Below are positions 13,068 to 20,739 of a stretch of 36,671 bases of DNA, one piece after another (the first letter of the stretch is position 1; each line of letters starts with the position of its first letter). The translations under genes and the position numbers were made by a program. This DNA comes from UBA2206 sp049303905 (GTDB taxonomy: Bacteria > Patescibacteriota > Minisyncoccia > Moranbacterales > UBA2206). The notes beneath the pieces are model-generated. The model worked only from the letters and a program-made list of their open reading frames with translations, ran no database searches and was not told the origin of the DNA. The DNA is taken from positions 1 to 36,671 of the forward strand of contig JBAQNP010000016.1 of assembly GCA_049303905.1 (NCBI GenBank). The letters run 5' to 3'.

Positions 13068-14417
13068 TTAGTAATCCCGAAGTTTTTTAATGGTTTTATG
13101 TTCGCGAATTTTTTCCAGAGCTTTAGCTTCAATTTGCCGGATTCGTTCGCGAGTCACACCAAACTCCTGCCCAACTTCTTCAAGAGTATGGGTTACGCCA
13201 TCTTCCAGACCAAAACGAATCTTGAGAATTTTTTGCTCTCTTGGAGTGAGATCTCTTAGAATTTCCACCACGTGTTCTTTGAGCATTTTTCGGCTGGCAA
13301 TTTGATTTGGCATCACTGTTTCAGTGTCTTCGATGAAATCTCCAAGCACACTGTCGTCATCAGAATCTCCCACAGAAGTTTCCAGAGAAACTGTTTCTTG
13401 AGAAATTTTTTGAATGTGGCGAATTTTGTCAACTTCAATTCCCATCTCCACTGCAATTTCTTCTGGGAGTGGCTCGCGTCCAAGATCCTGCACTAGCCTT
13501 CTTGTGATTTGGGTATATTTATTAATCGTTTCCACCATATGCACGGGAATACGAATTGTTCTAGATTGATCAGCGAGCGCCCGCGTTACGGCTTGGCGAA
13601 TCCACCAAGTTGCATAGGTAGAAAATTTATAGCCTTTTCGATAGTCAAATTTTTCTACCGCCCGAAAAAGTCCGATGTTTCCTTCTTGAATCAAATCTAA
13701 AAGCGAAAGATTATGCGAGCGACCCACATATTTTTTGGCGATACTCACCACAAGTCGGAGATTAGCCTCGGTGAGTCTTTGTTTGGCCATCGTATCCCCT
13801 TTTTCAATTCTTTTAGCTAAATTTATCTCTTCTTCAGTGCTAAGAAGATCCACCCGGCCAATTTCTCGCAAATACATCTGCACTAAATCAGAAGAAGCTT
13901 CTTCTGGGCCGACATCCATCGTTTCTTTTTTGGTTTTTTTCTTCCCAGTTTTCTGCTTGTCAAAATCTTCAGAAACTTTGTCAGTTTCCATCCGAATCAT
14001 TTCATCAGAATTTACTACTCGGATATTTTTGCTTTCCAGTTTTTCATAAAGCTCTTCTAATTTTTCAATGTCTTTCTCTGCATCTGGAATAACATGCAAT
14101 ATTTCATCTTCTGTGATAAATCCTCTTTGTTTCCCGCGATAAACTAATTCGTCAATATCCCCGCGTCTTTTTTGATTTCTCTCTTCCATTCTTTTGGAGA
14201 TCTGTTTGACGACTTTTTTCTTGGTTGGCTTTTTTTTCTCAATCTTCTTCTTTGGTGCTATTTTAGCCACTTTTTTAGCCTTTTTAAAAACAACCTTCTT
14301 TTTTCCAGAAAGATTTTTCTTTTTGCTCTTTATTTTCTGTGTCGTTTTCTGTTTTTTTATCTTCTGTGTTTTTCTGTTTTTTATCATTTTTTTCTTATTT
14401 TTTTTAACTTTAGCCAT
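13068..14417 (-). CDS. rpoD: primary sigma factor RpoD
   Basis: A 449-residue sigma-70. The first ~80 residues are a Lys-rich extension typical of AT-rich genomes. Region 1.1-like sequence follows (RGFITEDEILHVIPDAEKD). Region 1.2 is DLVQMYLREIGRVDLL. Regions 2.1-2.4 include NLRLVVSIAKKYVGRSHNLSLLDLIQEG and KFSTYATWWIRQAVTRAL. Region 3 covers IRIPVHMVETINKY onward. Region 4.2 has the helix-turn-helix TLEEVGQEFGVTRERIRQIE. It should recognise the TTGACA/TATAAT promoters seen across the window. It is read from beside a MITE-like element whose inner end lies 17 bases from the ATG. Two AGATTAGCAT direct repeats (13035-13044, 13053-13062) lie just past the stop. Confidence 0.96.
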   Translation of the reverse strand: MAKVKKNKKKMIKNRKTQKIKKQKTTQKIKSKKKNLSGKKKVVFKKAKKVAKIAPKKKIEKKKPTKKKVVKQISKRMEERNQKRRGDIDELVYRGKQRGFITEDEILHVIPDAEKDIEKLEELYEKLESKNIRVVNSDEMIRMETDKVSEDFDKQKTGKKKTKKETMDVGPEEASSDLVQMYLREIGRVDLLSTEEEINLAKRIEKGDTMAKQRLTEANLRLVVSIAKKYVGRSHNLSLLDLIQEGNIGLFRAVEKFDYRKGYKFSTYATWWIRQAVTRALADQSRTIRIPVHMVETINKYTQITRRLVQDLGREPLPEEIAVEMGIEVDKIRHIQKISQETVSLETSVGDSDDDSVLGDFIEDTETVMPNQIASRKMLKEHVVEILRDLTPREQKILKIRFGLEDGVTHTLEEVGQEFGVTRERIRQIEAKALEKIREHKTIKKLRDY

Positions 14418-14434
14418 AGATATTTATAGATAAG

Positions 14435-14580
14435 GACTTACGCATTTGATTGCGGAAAAGATATTAACGCAGTCGCCAGGAAAATATTTCTCTTAAACAG
14501 TTTTTTATTACTGGCGAATTGTTGTATTTTATAGTTGCTTTTGCGACGAGCATATCTTGACGCAAGCAAATGCGTAAGTC
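14435..14580. mobile_element. 146-bp MITE-like element between rpoD and dnaG
   Basis: Perfect 14-base terminal inverted repeats GACTTACGCATTTG (14435-14448) and their complement (14567-14580). They continue inward as imperfect arms (TTGCG..AAGATAT / ATATCTT..CGCAA), with a further TCGCCAG/CTGGCGA pair. There is no ORF. The size, terminal repeats and AT flanks fit a non-autonomous transposable element; no clear target duplication was found. Confidence 0.7.
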
Positions 14581-14596
14581 ATAAATAATATTAAAA

Positions 14597-16453
14597 TTAA
14601 AGTTCCATTAATTTTGCCAGCTTCTTGGAAATTTTGTCTGACTGCTCTAGCAAGAATTTCTTCGCCGTTTCATCATTTCTTTCTTCTGCCAATCTCAAAT
14701 CGTTTCCTATTTTATTCAATTCTTCCTTTTTGGTTTCCCTATCCATCTCGCGCTTACAAATTTGAAATTCTTTCCAAGGATCTTCAATAATTATCTCTTC
14801 TAAATTATTATTCAAATCAAGCTGATATTTTTTTTGAGAAAATAACTTTTGTGCTTTTTCGCTAAGATCTCGATTTATTGCAATCTCATTTAAAAAAGCG
14901 GAAAAATCAAAATTAACTTTTTCTCCTTTTTCCAACATCGCTTCAAAGAGATTATCCGTCAAAGAAATTTCACCATTTTTTGCTTCTTCTAGAACTTTTT
15001 TCCAAACAAAACCCGAAACCAGCATTAGGCCAACTAATTCTTGTATAAGCATTTCTTTTTTAGTAATTGGTCCGATTTTTTCACTCTCTTCTTTCGGGCC
15101 ACTATCTTTATCACTCTTATCTTTAAGACTAACCTTTTTAAGTTCATCCGTCAATGCTGATTCTGAAACACCAAGACCTTGCGCAACTTTTTTTATCCAG
15201 TGATTTTTTTCTACTTCATTTTCTAAATTTGAAATTATATCCAGCAACTCCTCGGTTATTTTTTTCTTATCCTCTACTTTATTTTTATCAAACTTCCCAA
15301 AAGTTTTTTGAAAAAAATATTCCATAACAGGCAAAGCTCCAGCCACATTTTCTTCCAATTTCTTCGGATCTTCTTTAGCCATATCAGCTGCATCTTTGCC
15401 TTGTTCCAAACTCACAATGCGCACCGCTAGTCCACTTGCCAAACATAGTTTCACGCTTTTCTTGGTAGCATTTTCCCCAGCACTATCCATATCAAAAAAC
15501 ATTCGAATATTTTTAGTGTATCTTTTTATGATGGTAATTTGATCTTGGGTGAGCGCCGTACCCGAAACTGCTACGGTATTTTTTATACCTGCTTGATGCG
15601 AAGCAATTACATCCATTTGACCCTCTACAAGAAGAACAAAATCTTGCTTTTTTATCTCTGATTTAGCTCGGTCTAGACCATAGAGAATCCGACTTTTGTG
15701 ATACATTTCGGTTTCTGGAGAATTGACATATTTAGCTTGCGATTCATCACTTCCAGGAGTCACTCGCGCCGTATAACCCAATACCCTTCCTGAGTAATCA
15801 CTAATTGGAAAAATAATTCGGTCTCGAAAACGATCATAAAACCGATTACCTCCCTCTCCTCGATAAGGAGAGGGGCTGGGGGTGAGGTCAGAGGGTTGCG
15901 AATTATTTTTCTGAACTAGTAATCCAGTTTTTGAAATTTCTTCTATTTTATATTCTCTTTTTAACAAAAATAACAATATATTCCTCCAACCACCCGGCGC
16001 ATAACCTAGACGAAATTCTTTGATAGTTTCATCATTTAAGCCTCTGCCCTTGAGATAACTTAATATTTTTTCTTTACCCTCCCCTTTCCAAAGTTGCACT
16101 TCATAAAATTTTGTGGCTAATTCCAAAATTTCCAATGTTCGATTTTTTTCTTCCGATTTCTGCGGGTTGTATGATTGTAATTTTACTCCCGCCTTTTCAG
16201 CAAGCGATTTAAGTGCCTCTCTAAATTCCACTCCTTCCATTTCCATCACAAAAGCAAAGATATCACCCGACTTTTGACAGCCGAAACAATGCCAAAATTG
16301 CTTTTCTTCATTCACCATGAAAGATGGTGATTTTTCATTATGAAAAGGACAAAGGGCTCGCCAATTCGCCCCTGCCTTATCTAAACGAATATATTCGCCC
16401 AAAACATCCACGATATTGAGCTTTGATTTTATCTCCTCTATATCATTATTCAT
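14597..16453 (-). CDS. dnaG: DNA primase DnaG
   Basis: A 618-residue primase that makes RNA primers at the replication fork. The N-terminal CHC2 zinc domain has Cys35, His38, Cys56 and Cys59 (CPFHNEKSPSF...WHCFGC). The catalytic core includes YDRFRDRIIFPISD and the TOPRIM motifs LLVEGQMDVIA and FFDMDSAGENA. The C-terminal ~170 residues would contact DnaB. Residues 191-202 (LTPSPSPYRGEG) are encoded by a palindromic repeat inserted in frame just before YDRF and are not part of the family core. The ATG abuts an inverted-repeat arm, AACAGGGTGA (16453-16552 element). Confidence 0.94.
   Translation of the reverse strand: MNNDIEEIKSKLNIVDVLGEYIRLDKAGANWRALCPFHNEKSPSFMVNEEKQFWHCFGCQKSGDIFAFVMEMEGVEFREALKSLAEKAGVKLQSYNPQKSEEKNRTLEILELATKFYEVQLWKGEGKEKILSYLKGRGLNDETIKEFRLGYAPGGWRNILLFLLKREYKIEEISKTGLLVQKNNSQPSDLTPSPSPYRGEGGNRFYDRFRDRIIFPISDYSGRVLGYTARVTPGSDESQAKYVNSPETEMYHKSRILYGLDRAKSEIKKQDFVLLVEGQMDVIASHQAGIKNTVAVSGTALTQDQITIIKRYTKNIRMFFDMDSAGENATKKSVKLCLASGLAVRIVSLEQGKDAADMAKEDPKKLEENVAGALPVMEYFFQKTFGKFDKNKVEDKKKITEELLDIISNLENEVEKNHWIKKVAQGLGVSESALTDELKKVSLKDKSDKDSGPKEESEKIGPITKKEMLIQELVGLMLVSGFVWKKVLEEAKNGEISLTDNLFEAMLEKGEKVNFDFSAFLNEIAINRDLSEKAQKLFSQKKYQLDLNNNLEEIIIEDPWKEFQICKREMDRETKKEELNKIGNDLRLAEERNDETAKKFLLEQSDKISKKLAKLMEL
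15849..15889. repeat. palindromic repeat inserted in frame in dnaG
   Basis: A GC-rich palindrome: CCCTCTCCT (15852-15860) / AGGAGAGGG (15866-15874) followed by GGCTGGGGGTGAGGTC. This matches a widespread intergenic repeat type whose translation reads 'LTPSPSPxxGEG'. Here it lies within coding sequence and keeps the frame. Confidence 0.7.
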
Positions 16454-16552
16454 TCACCCTGTTAAATAAAACTTAGAAGTTAGAATATCTAACTAAATAA
16501 ATTTCATATTATTACGCTAAAACCCTGAAAAAATCATATTTAACAGGGTAAA
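16453..16552. repeat. ACCCTG/CAGGGT inverted element upstream of dnaG
   Basis: Arms TTCACCCTGTTAAATA (16453-16468) and TATTTAACAGGGTAA (16537-16551) differ at one position. The core 13 bases are identical to the copA element. Inside are an AGTTAGA/TCTAACT hairpin (16478-16494) and another ACCCTG (16522-16527). Confidence 0.65.
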
Positions 16553-16603
16553 GTCATAATACTATAATACAGAGAAATAGGCAAAAAATTGCAAAATCGG
16601 AAT

Positions 16604-17944
16604 TTATACTTTTTTAGTTAAACTCTCCTTACTAACATTTTTTGCCACAAATTCTTTCTGTTTTTTTCTTTTTTCAAAAAATCCCATAGTGTCGATTTCA
16701 CTGGAATTTATATCCGACAATTTTTCCAATTCCTTATCCAGTTCGCACATTTCTGGATTAACTTCCAGAGCAGTTTCGTTGATGCCCAAGAGTTTTATAC
16801 CATCCAATCTTCTAACTCTCGACAAAGCTACATAACCCATCCCATATTCAAATGATTTACTCAAATCCATTTCCACTGCGTCTAGTGTCATCCCCTGACT
16901 TTTATGCACTGTGATTGCCCACGCTAGTCGAAGTGGTACTTGCGTCACTGAAGCTAATGTCACATCATCTTCATCGATAGACCATTTTTCAGGAACAGCA
17001 ACAATGATCTTGCCTGAAAGTGTTCGAACTATTGGCAATCCACTTTCTTCAAAATCAGTGACAATTCCAAGTGTGCCGTTAACAAAACCTCTTTCAAAAT
17101 TATTTTTTACAAACATTACCACTGCACCTTTTTTGAGAATAAGTTTCTCAGGAGCCAGGCATCCTCGCTTAATTGTAGCCACTAGATTTTCTATACCAGC
17201 AGAAGTCATTAAAAATTCTTTTGGCTCTTCTTTGATTTTTTGCAATTCAAAATCATTGATGGCATCTACATTAGCATTGTGAGTATATAATCTCGTGGGG
17301 GCAATGTTGTTTTTTATAGTTTTATTTTCTCTTGAAAGAATAAGCCCCATCGTTTCGCTGTCGCAAGCCCTGCTTCTGATGTCGTTTAGGATTTTTAACA
17401 TTTGTCTATCTTCTTGTCGGTGCTGTTCTTCTAAATAACAAATTCTCAAATTCATTTCATCCCAAGCCCTTGATTCAATGACAAACTTTGCTCTGCTTCC
17501 ATATCTTGCCACAGGAGGCAGTTGGAAAAAATCTCCGCACAGGATAACTTGCAATCCTCCAAATGGAAAAAACGGTTCTTTGAATCTTTTACAAATGCTA
17601 TTCACAATATCCAACTGATGAGCGTGAAGCATAGACACTTCATCTATTATCAGCACTTTGGTTTTTTTAATTCGACTTTTATAGAAAGGTCTTTTTTTGA
17701 GTTTAGAAAAATCCGCTTCGGTGAAAATATCTTTGATGCCCATCCCCGACCAACTATGAATAGTCTGTCCATTCATATGTGTCGAAGCAATCCCAGTCGA
17801 AGCTGTGACGGCTACACCTATTTTTTTACTTTTAAGATATTGAATATATTGGTTTAGTAAATATGTTTTTCCGCTTCCCGCAGGACCCGTCAGAAACACG
17901 CTATGTCCCAATTTCAAAATATCTAAAGCTGTTGCTTGTTTCAT
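16604..17944 (-). CDS. PIF1-like DNA helicase
   Basis: A 446-residue superfamily 1B helicase. Walker A is GPAGSGKT (20-27). Walker B is VLIIDEVSML. Motif III is LQVILCGDFFQLPPV. The C-terminal region has the UvrD-like AWAITVHKSQGMTLDAVEMDL and YVALSRVRRLDGIKL. PIF1-family enzymes unwind G-quadruplexes and stalled-fork structures. Its ATG lies 11 bases after the RelE-like toxin stop, so it appears co-transcribed with the toxin-antitoxin pair. The next gene downstream (dnaG) has the inverted element at its start, and no terminator is evident between them. Confidence 0.92.
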   Translation of the reverse strand: MKQATALDILKLGHSVFLTGPAGSGKTYLLNQYIQYLKSKKIGVAVTASTGIASTHMNGQTIHSWSGMGIKDIFTEADFSKLKKRPFYKSRIKKTKVLIIDEVSMLHAHQLDIVNSICKRFKEPFFPFGGLQVILCGDFFQLPPVARYGSRAKFVIESRAWDEMNLRICYLEEQHRQEDRQMLKILNDIRSRACDSETMGLILSRENKTIKNNIAPTRLYTHNANVDAINDFELQKIKEEPKEFLMTSAGIENLVATIKRGCLAPEKLILKKGAVVMFVKNNFERGFVNGTLGIVTDFEESGLPIVRTLSGKIIVAVPEKWSIDEDDVTLASVTQVPLRLAWAITVHKSQGMTLDAVEMDLSKSFEYGMGYVALSRVRRLDGIKLLGINETALEVNPEMCELDKELEKLSDINSSEIDTMGFFEKRKKQKEFVAKNVSKESLTKKV

Positions 17945-17955
17945 TTATTTTTGCC

Positions 17956-18309
17956 TTATCTATGCATTTTTATATAATCAACAATCCTATCCCTATCCTC
18001 ATTTTCCTTATTTCCTTTAAAATATATCTCTATAAATTCTATCATCTCTATAGTCTGTGTTTTGAGGTGATAGGCATAAATTACTCGAAAGAATTTTCCT
18101 CTGGTAGTATCGCAATGCATCCGCACTTTATAAATTTCGATGTGATTATTCTTACAAAGTAAATTCCAATGTTTGGTGCCATTTCCTCGTGGTGCCTCCG
18201 TTAAATACAATTTTTTAAGTTGGCAAAAATCCTTTCCGAGAGTGCGATATTTTTTCGAAAGTTTTTTTAGGTCTTTGGAAAATTCTGATGTTTGTTGAAA
18301 AATTGGCAT
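17956..18309 (-). CDS. RelE/ParE-like toxin
   Basis: A 117-residue protein of the RelE/ParE fold. It has an N-terminal FQQTSEFSKDLKKLSKKYRTL helix pair and a beta-sheet section (KHWNLLCKNNHIEIYKVRMHCD, GKFFRVIYAYH). It ends in an IEMIEFIEIYFKGNKENED stretch similar to RelE-type mRNA interferases. It lies 9 bases after the XRE-Panacea gene, in antitoxin-first order. It is probably a ribosome-dependent RNase, inactive when bound by its partner. The exact family (HigB, RelE or another) is uncertain. Confidence 0.72.
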   Translation of the reverse strand: MPIFQQTSEFSKDLKKLSKKYRTLGKDFCQLKKLYLTEAPRGNGTKHWNLLCKNNHIEIYKVRMHCDTTRGKFFRVIYAYHLKTQTIEMIEFIEIYFKGNKENEDRDRIVDYIKMHR

Positions 18310-18318
18310 ATGAGAATA

Positions 18319-19110
18319 TTAAAGTTTATCATATTCTCGGACTGACAACTTCTCATCCCGATAGAACACACCATTATATTGAACCTCCTCACCAATCTTA
18401 GCTACTCGCCACGGCATATCCTCATGAGAAAGATCAGAAAGCTCCTTAGCAGTTTTATCAGCCAATCTTCGAAGCTCCCAATCGATATGTTTAATTTCTT
18501 GAGCGGACAGCGGAGTCAAATCAATTTCATATTCCGGATTAAGAAAAAATTTCTTTTGTTCTTTATCATAAAATTTTGAACGTACTTCCTCTATTTCATT
18601 TTTGGATTTCATTTCCTCAATAATCTTGCCAAACATCACTGGCGTCGGTCCATAATGATTTTTGATATACACCGCTCCCATCAGTTGCTTTTCAAATTTT
18701 TCATAATAATCAAAATCAATAAAATACAGTAATTTATAGATAGCTGTCATACCGATGTTAGGTTTCCCACCTACTTTTTTCAGGATATAGGTCAGAACGG
18801 TCTTGAATTTTTTCTGGTTTTTAATAGGAACAGAAATTCTCGCTTCAAATTTATTTTTCTTTTTTTCTGTGTCTTCTTTTTCAAAAACCACTTCTTTTTC
18901 TGTTTTTATAGTGTCCGACAAAAAATCCATCAAAGTCATGCCAAAAAATTCCGCCAGTATTCCAGCTTCGGTTACACTGATATCTCGCTCACCTTTTTCT
19001 ATTTGCATATAGGTTGGACGAGAAATTTCCAGTTTTTTAGCTAAATAATCTTGAGAAAAATCATTCTTCAATCGAAGTTTTTTGATTTTTTCGTAGAGTT
19101 TTTTAGGCAT
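18319..19110 (-). CDS. XRE-Panacea antitoxin
   Basis: A 263-residue protein in two parts. Residues 1-65 form an XRE helix-turn-helix (FSQDYLAKKLEISRPTYMQIEKGERDI). Residues ~100-263 form a Panacea (DUF4065, SocA-like) domain, with MTAIYKLLYFIDFDYYEKF, the NHYGPTPVMFGKIIEEM helix and the C-terminal LSHEDMPWR motif. Panacea domains are known to neutralise many unrelated toxins. Pairing with a RelE-like toxin at 17956 makes this a likely toxin-antitoxin module. The HTH probably represses the operon through the dyads at 19145-19190. An unpaired regulator role is less likely. Confidence 0.82.
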   Translation of the reverse strand: MPKKLYEKIKKLRLKNDFSQDYLAKKLEISRPTYMQIEKGERDISVTEAGILAEFFGMTLMDFLSDTIKTEKEVVFEKEDTEKKKNKFEARISVPIKNQKKFKTVLTYILKKVGGKPNIGMTAIYKLLYFIDFDYYEKFEKQLMGAVYIKNHYGPTPVMFGKIIEEMKSKNEIEEVRSKFYDKEQKKFFLNPEYEIDLTPLSAQEIKHIDWELRRLADKTAKELSDLSHEDMPWRVAKIGEEVQYNGVFYRDEKLSVREYDKL

Positions 19111-19141
19111 AATTTTGCTTGTTTTACCTACTTATATTAGA

Positions 19142-19190
19142 ATAATACACCTTGAAAAAGATGTTGTCAAGTAGTTTGACAGTGGTGTAT
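19142..19190 (-). promoter_or_regulatory. autoregulated promoter/operator of the toxin-antitoxin operon
   Basis: Minus strand: TTGACA (19170-19165), 17-base spacer, TATTAT (19147-19142). Two nested dyads overlap it: TGTCAA/TTGACA (19165-19181) over the -35, and ATACACC/GGTGTAT (19145-19151, 19184-19190). Confidence 0.75.
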
Positions 19191-19201
19191 GATAATATTA
19201 T

Positions 19202-19230
19202 TTGACATTATAATACAAGCCCTCTATACT
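19202..19230 (+). promoter_or_regulatory. sigma-70 promoter of the DUF2188 gene
   Basis: TTGACA (19202-19207), 17-base spacer, TATACT (19225-19230). It diverges from the antitoxin promoter. Confidence 0.75.
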
Positions 19231-19232
19231 AA

Positions 19233-19274
19233 ATGAGGAGCGTCCCATTGTTTGCGACAATAGCCACTCCTCAT
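19233..19274 (+). promoter_or_regulatory. 5' leader hairpin of the DUF2188 gene
   Basis: ATGAGGAG (19233-19240) / CTCCTCAT (19267-19274) with an inner ATTGT/ACAAT helix (19247-19261). It begins at about +1 of the transcript and lies ~120 bases before the start codon. Confidence 0.5.
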
Positions 19275-19394
19275 AAATCAGAACTGTCTTTTTTACCCTT
19301 TGGGGCATTTCGACCAAATCTACAATAAACTACAATTTTATTTTACCAGATTTAGGCAATTAAATAAACAAGGGCAACTAATAGTATCAACTAT

Positions 19395-19616
19395 ATGACC
19401 AACCAAATATTTGTTAGCCCTACTGGTGGAGATTGGAAAGTCAAAGTTGTTGGCAATAAAAGAGTTTCGGCAATTTGCGACACGAAAGCAGAAGCAGTTG
19501 CGCGTGGCAAAGAAATTGCACAAAACCAACACCTTGAACTTCTAGTTCAAAATCGGGACGGAGTTATCGGATGGAGAAATTCCTACGGGAATGATCCAAG
19601 AAAATCGAAAGGCTAG
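19395..19616 (+). CDS. DUF2188 domain protein
   Basis: A 73-residue protein matching DUF2188 along its length. It has VSPTGGDWKVKVVGNKRV, TKAEAVARGKEIAQNQHLELLVQNRDGVIG and a final SYGNDPRKSKG, the usual 'SYGxDPxPxKG' ending of the family. The biochemical role of DUF2188 is unknown. It has its own promoter, a structured leader and a strong terminator, so it is a single-gene unit between the toxin-antitoxin operon and the defence island. Confidence 0.85.
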   Translation: MTNQIFVSPTGGDWKVKVVGNKRVSAICDTKAEAVARGKEIAQNQHLELLVQNRDGVIGWRNSYGNDPRKSKG

Positions 19617-19626
19617 TAAAAGATAG

Positions 19627-19658
19627 AAAAAGAACGAGATCGCAACTCGTTCTTTTTT
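19627..19658 (+). terminator. intrinsic terminator of the DUF2188 gene
   Basis: AAGAACGAG (19630-19638) / CTCGTTCTT (19646-19654) followed by T-rich sequence. From here to 19856 I see no gene. Confidence 0.85.
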
Positions 19659-19856
19659 AAATACTCATCTTCTGGTTTTAATTTTTATGTAAGTAATATA
19701 TTACATACTATGCTCCTTACATTAATACCTACCCCCAAAAAAAAGAAAAATTTTGGCAAAAACAAATCCCTATGTTTGATTATTTTTAATAAATTTTATT
19801 CAAAAAATTATCCTTGCCAATTTAGACTGAAAAAGGTACTTGACCCGTTTTTCGTT

Positions 19857-20729
19857 TCACTCAATTGGAAATTCTTGTTCTTTTCCCCGCTGAGAATATA
19901 TATCCACAAGATCAGCAATAGCTAAATATGTAAACAAAATAACATCTTCCGCTTCATTTTTTTGTGGTCGCTCCTTATGTGCTCCGCCCTGTGTTAAGTT
20001 AGAGGTTAATTCGATCCTACACTTTAATTCATCTAAGAAAGTATTCGTTAATTTTTTCTTCGTTTTACTCGAAATTTTTGGTGAAATAAAATCCTTTAAT
20101 CTATTAATGTATTGTTCTTTTTCTTTTGCGTTTTTTGATGGATTAAGAATATCAGCGACTTCAATTAAAAGTGTCCTGCATGAAACAACTGAGTTTTTCC
20201 AATCTTCTGGATTGTCACTATTTATATTTTGCTCTATTGAGTTTAATCTCTGATTAATATCGGGGAATATTTCCCGCAATATCGGTTCAGTTCTATTTCT
20301 TTTCTTTTCAAAAATACCCTCCGCCACTGATCCAAATTTCCATTTCGTATAAATGCCCATAGCAAAATTGTAGGTTTCGGCTCTATAATTGGCGAGATAT
20401 CCGACAACCTTATTTGCATTATCCCTTAAGCCCATTCTTTCAAATGAATTGTGATGCACAGTATTGGCAAAAGGTGATGAACTTGCATTAGCAAGTGAAA
20501 TATCTGGATCTTTTGCTGCCTCCATGTTTGTTTTAAACGATCCAACAATAAATGAATTTTGTTCAGCAAATTTAGCCCAACCTTTAAATAAATTAATATT
20601 TGCAGGGATATTAAGAAATAATGACAATCTAGCTGCTTTGAGTAAAATATTATGCAACGGCAAGCGCTCATTAGATATATCAATCATTATTTCTTCTGCT
20701 AATTGTAATATTTCTTCGTTTTTTTTCAT
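19857..20729 (-). CDS. AbiTii-like protein of the defence operon
   Basis: A 290-residue cytoplasmic protein. The N-terminus (ILQLAEEIMIDISNERLPL followed by HNILLKAARLSLFLNIPA) resembles the AbiTii domain named after a lactococcal abortive-infection protein. The middle and C-terminal parts are helical and Lys/Glu-rich, with a conserved-looking LTSNLTQGGAHKERPQKNEAE region near residue 245. It is the last gene of the operon, 10 bases after the methylase, so it probably acts with the helicase and methylase. Confidence in the domain name is moderate; the molecular activity is unknown. Confidence 0.6.
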   Translation of the reverse strand: MKKNEEILQLAEEIMIDISNERLPLHNILLKAARLSLFLNIPANINLFKGWAKFAEQNSFIVGSFKTNMEAAKDPDISLANASSSPFANTVHHNSFERMGLRDNANKVVGYLANYRAETYNFAMGIYTKWKFGSVAEGIFEKKRNRTEPILREIFPDINQRLNSIEQNINSDNPEDWKNSVVSCRTLLIEVADILNPSKNAKEKEQYINRLKDFISPKISSKTKKKLTNTFLDELKCRIELTSNLTQGGAHKERPQKNEAEDVILFTYLAIADLVDIYSQRGKEQEFPIE

Positions 20730-20739
20730 AAATTTTTAA

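Noticed and set aside
13068..14433. Several plus-strand ORFs antisense to rpoD, including a Phe-rich one
   Set aside because: They are the complement of Lys-rich coding sequence and have no initiation signals.
19659..19856. Gene or RNA in the gap after the DUF2188 gene
   Set aside because: About 200 bases of AT-rich sequence with one short palindrome (GTAATATATTAC) and no convincing ORF or promoter.
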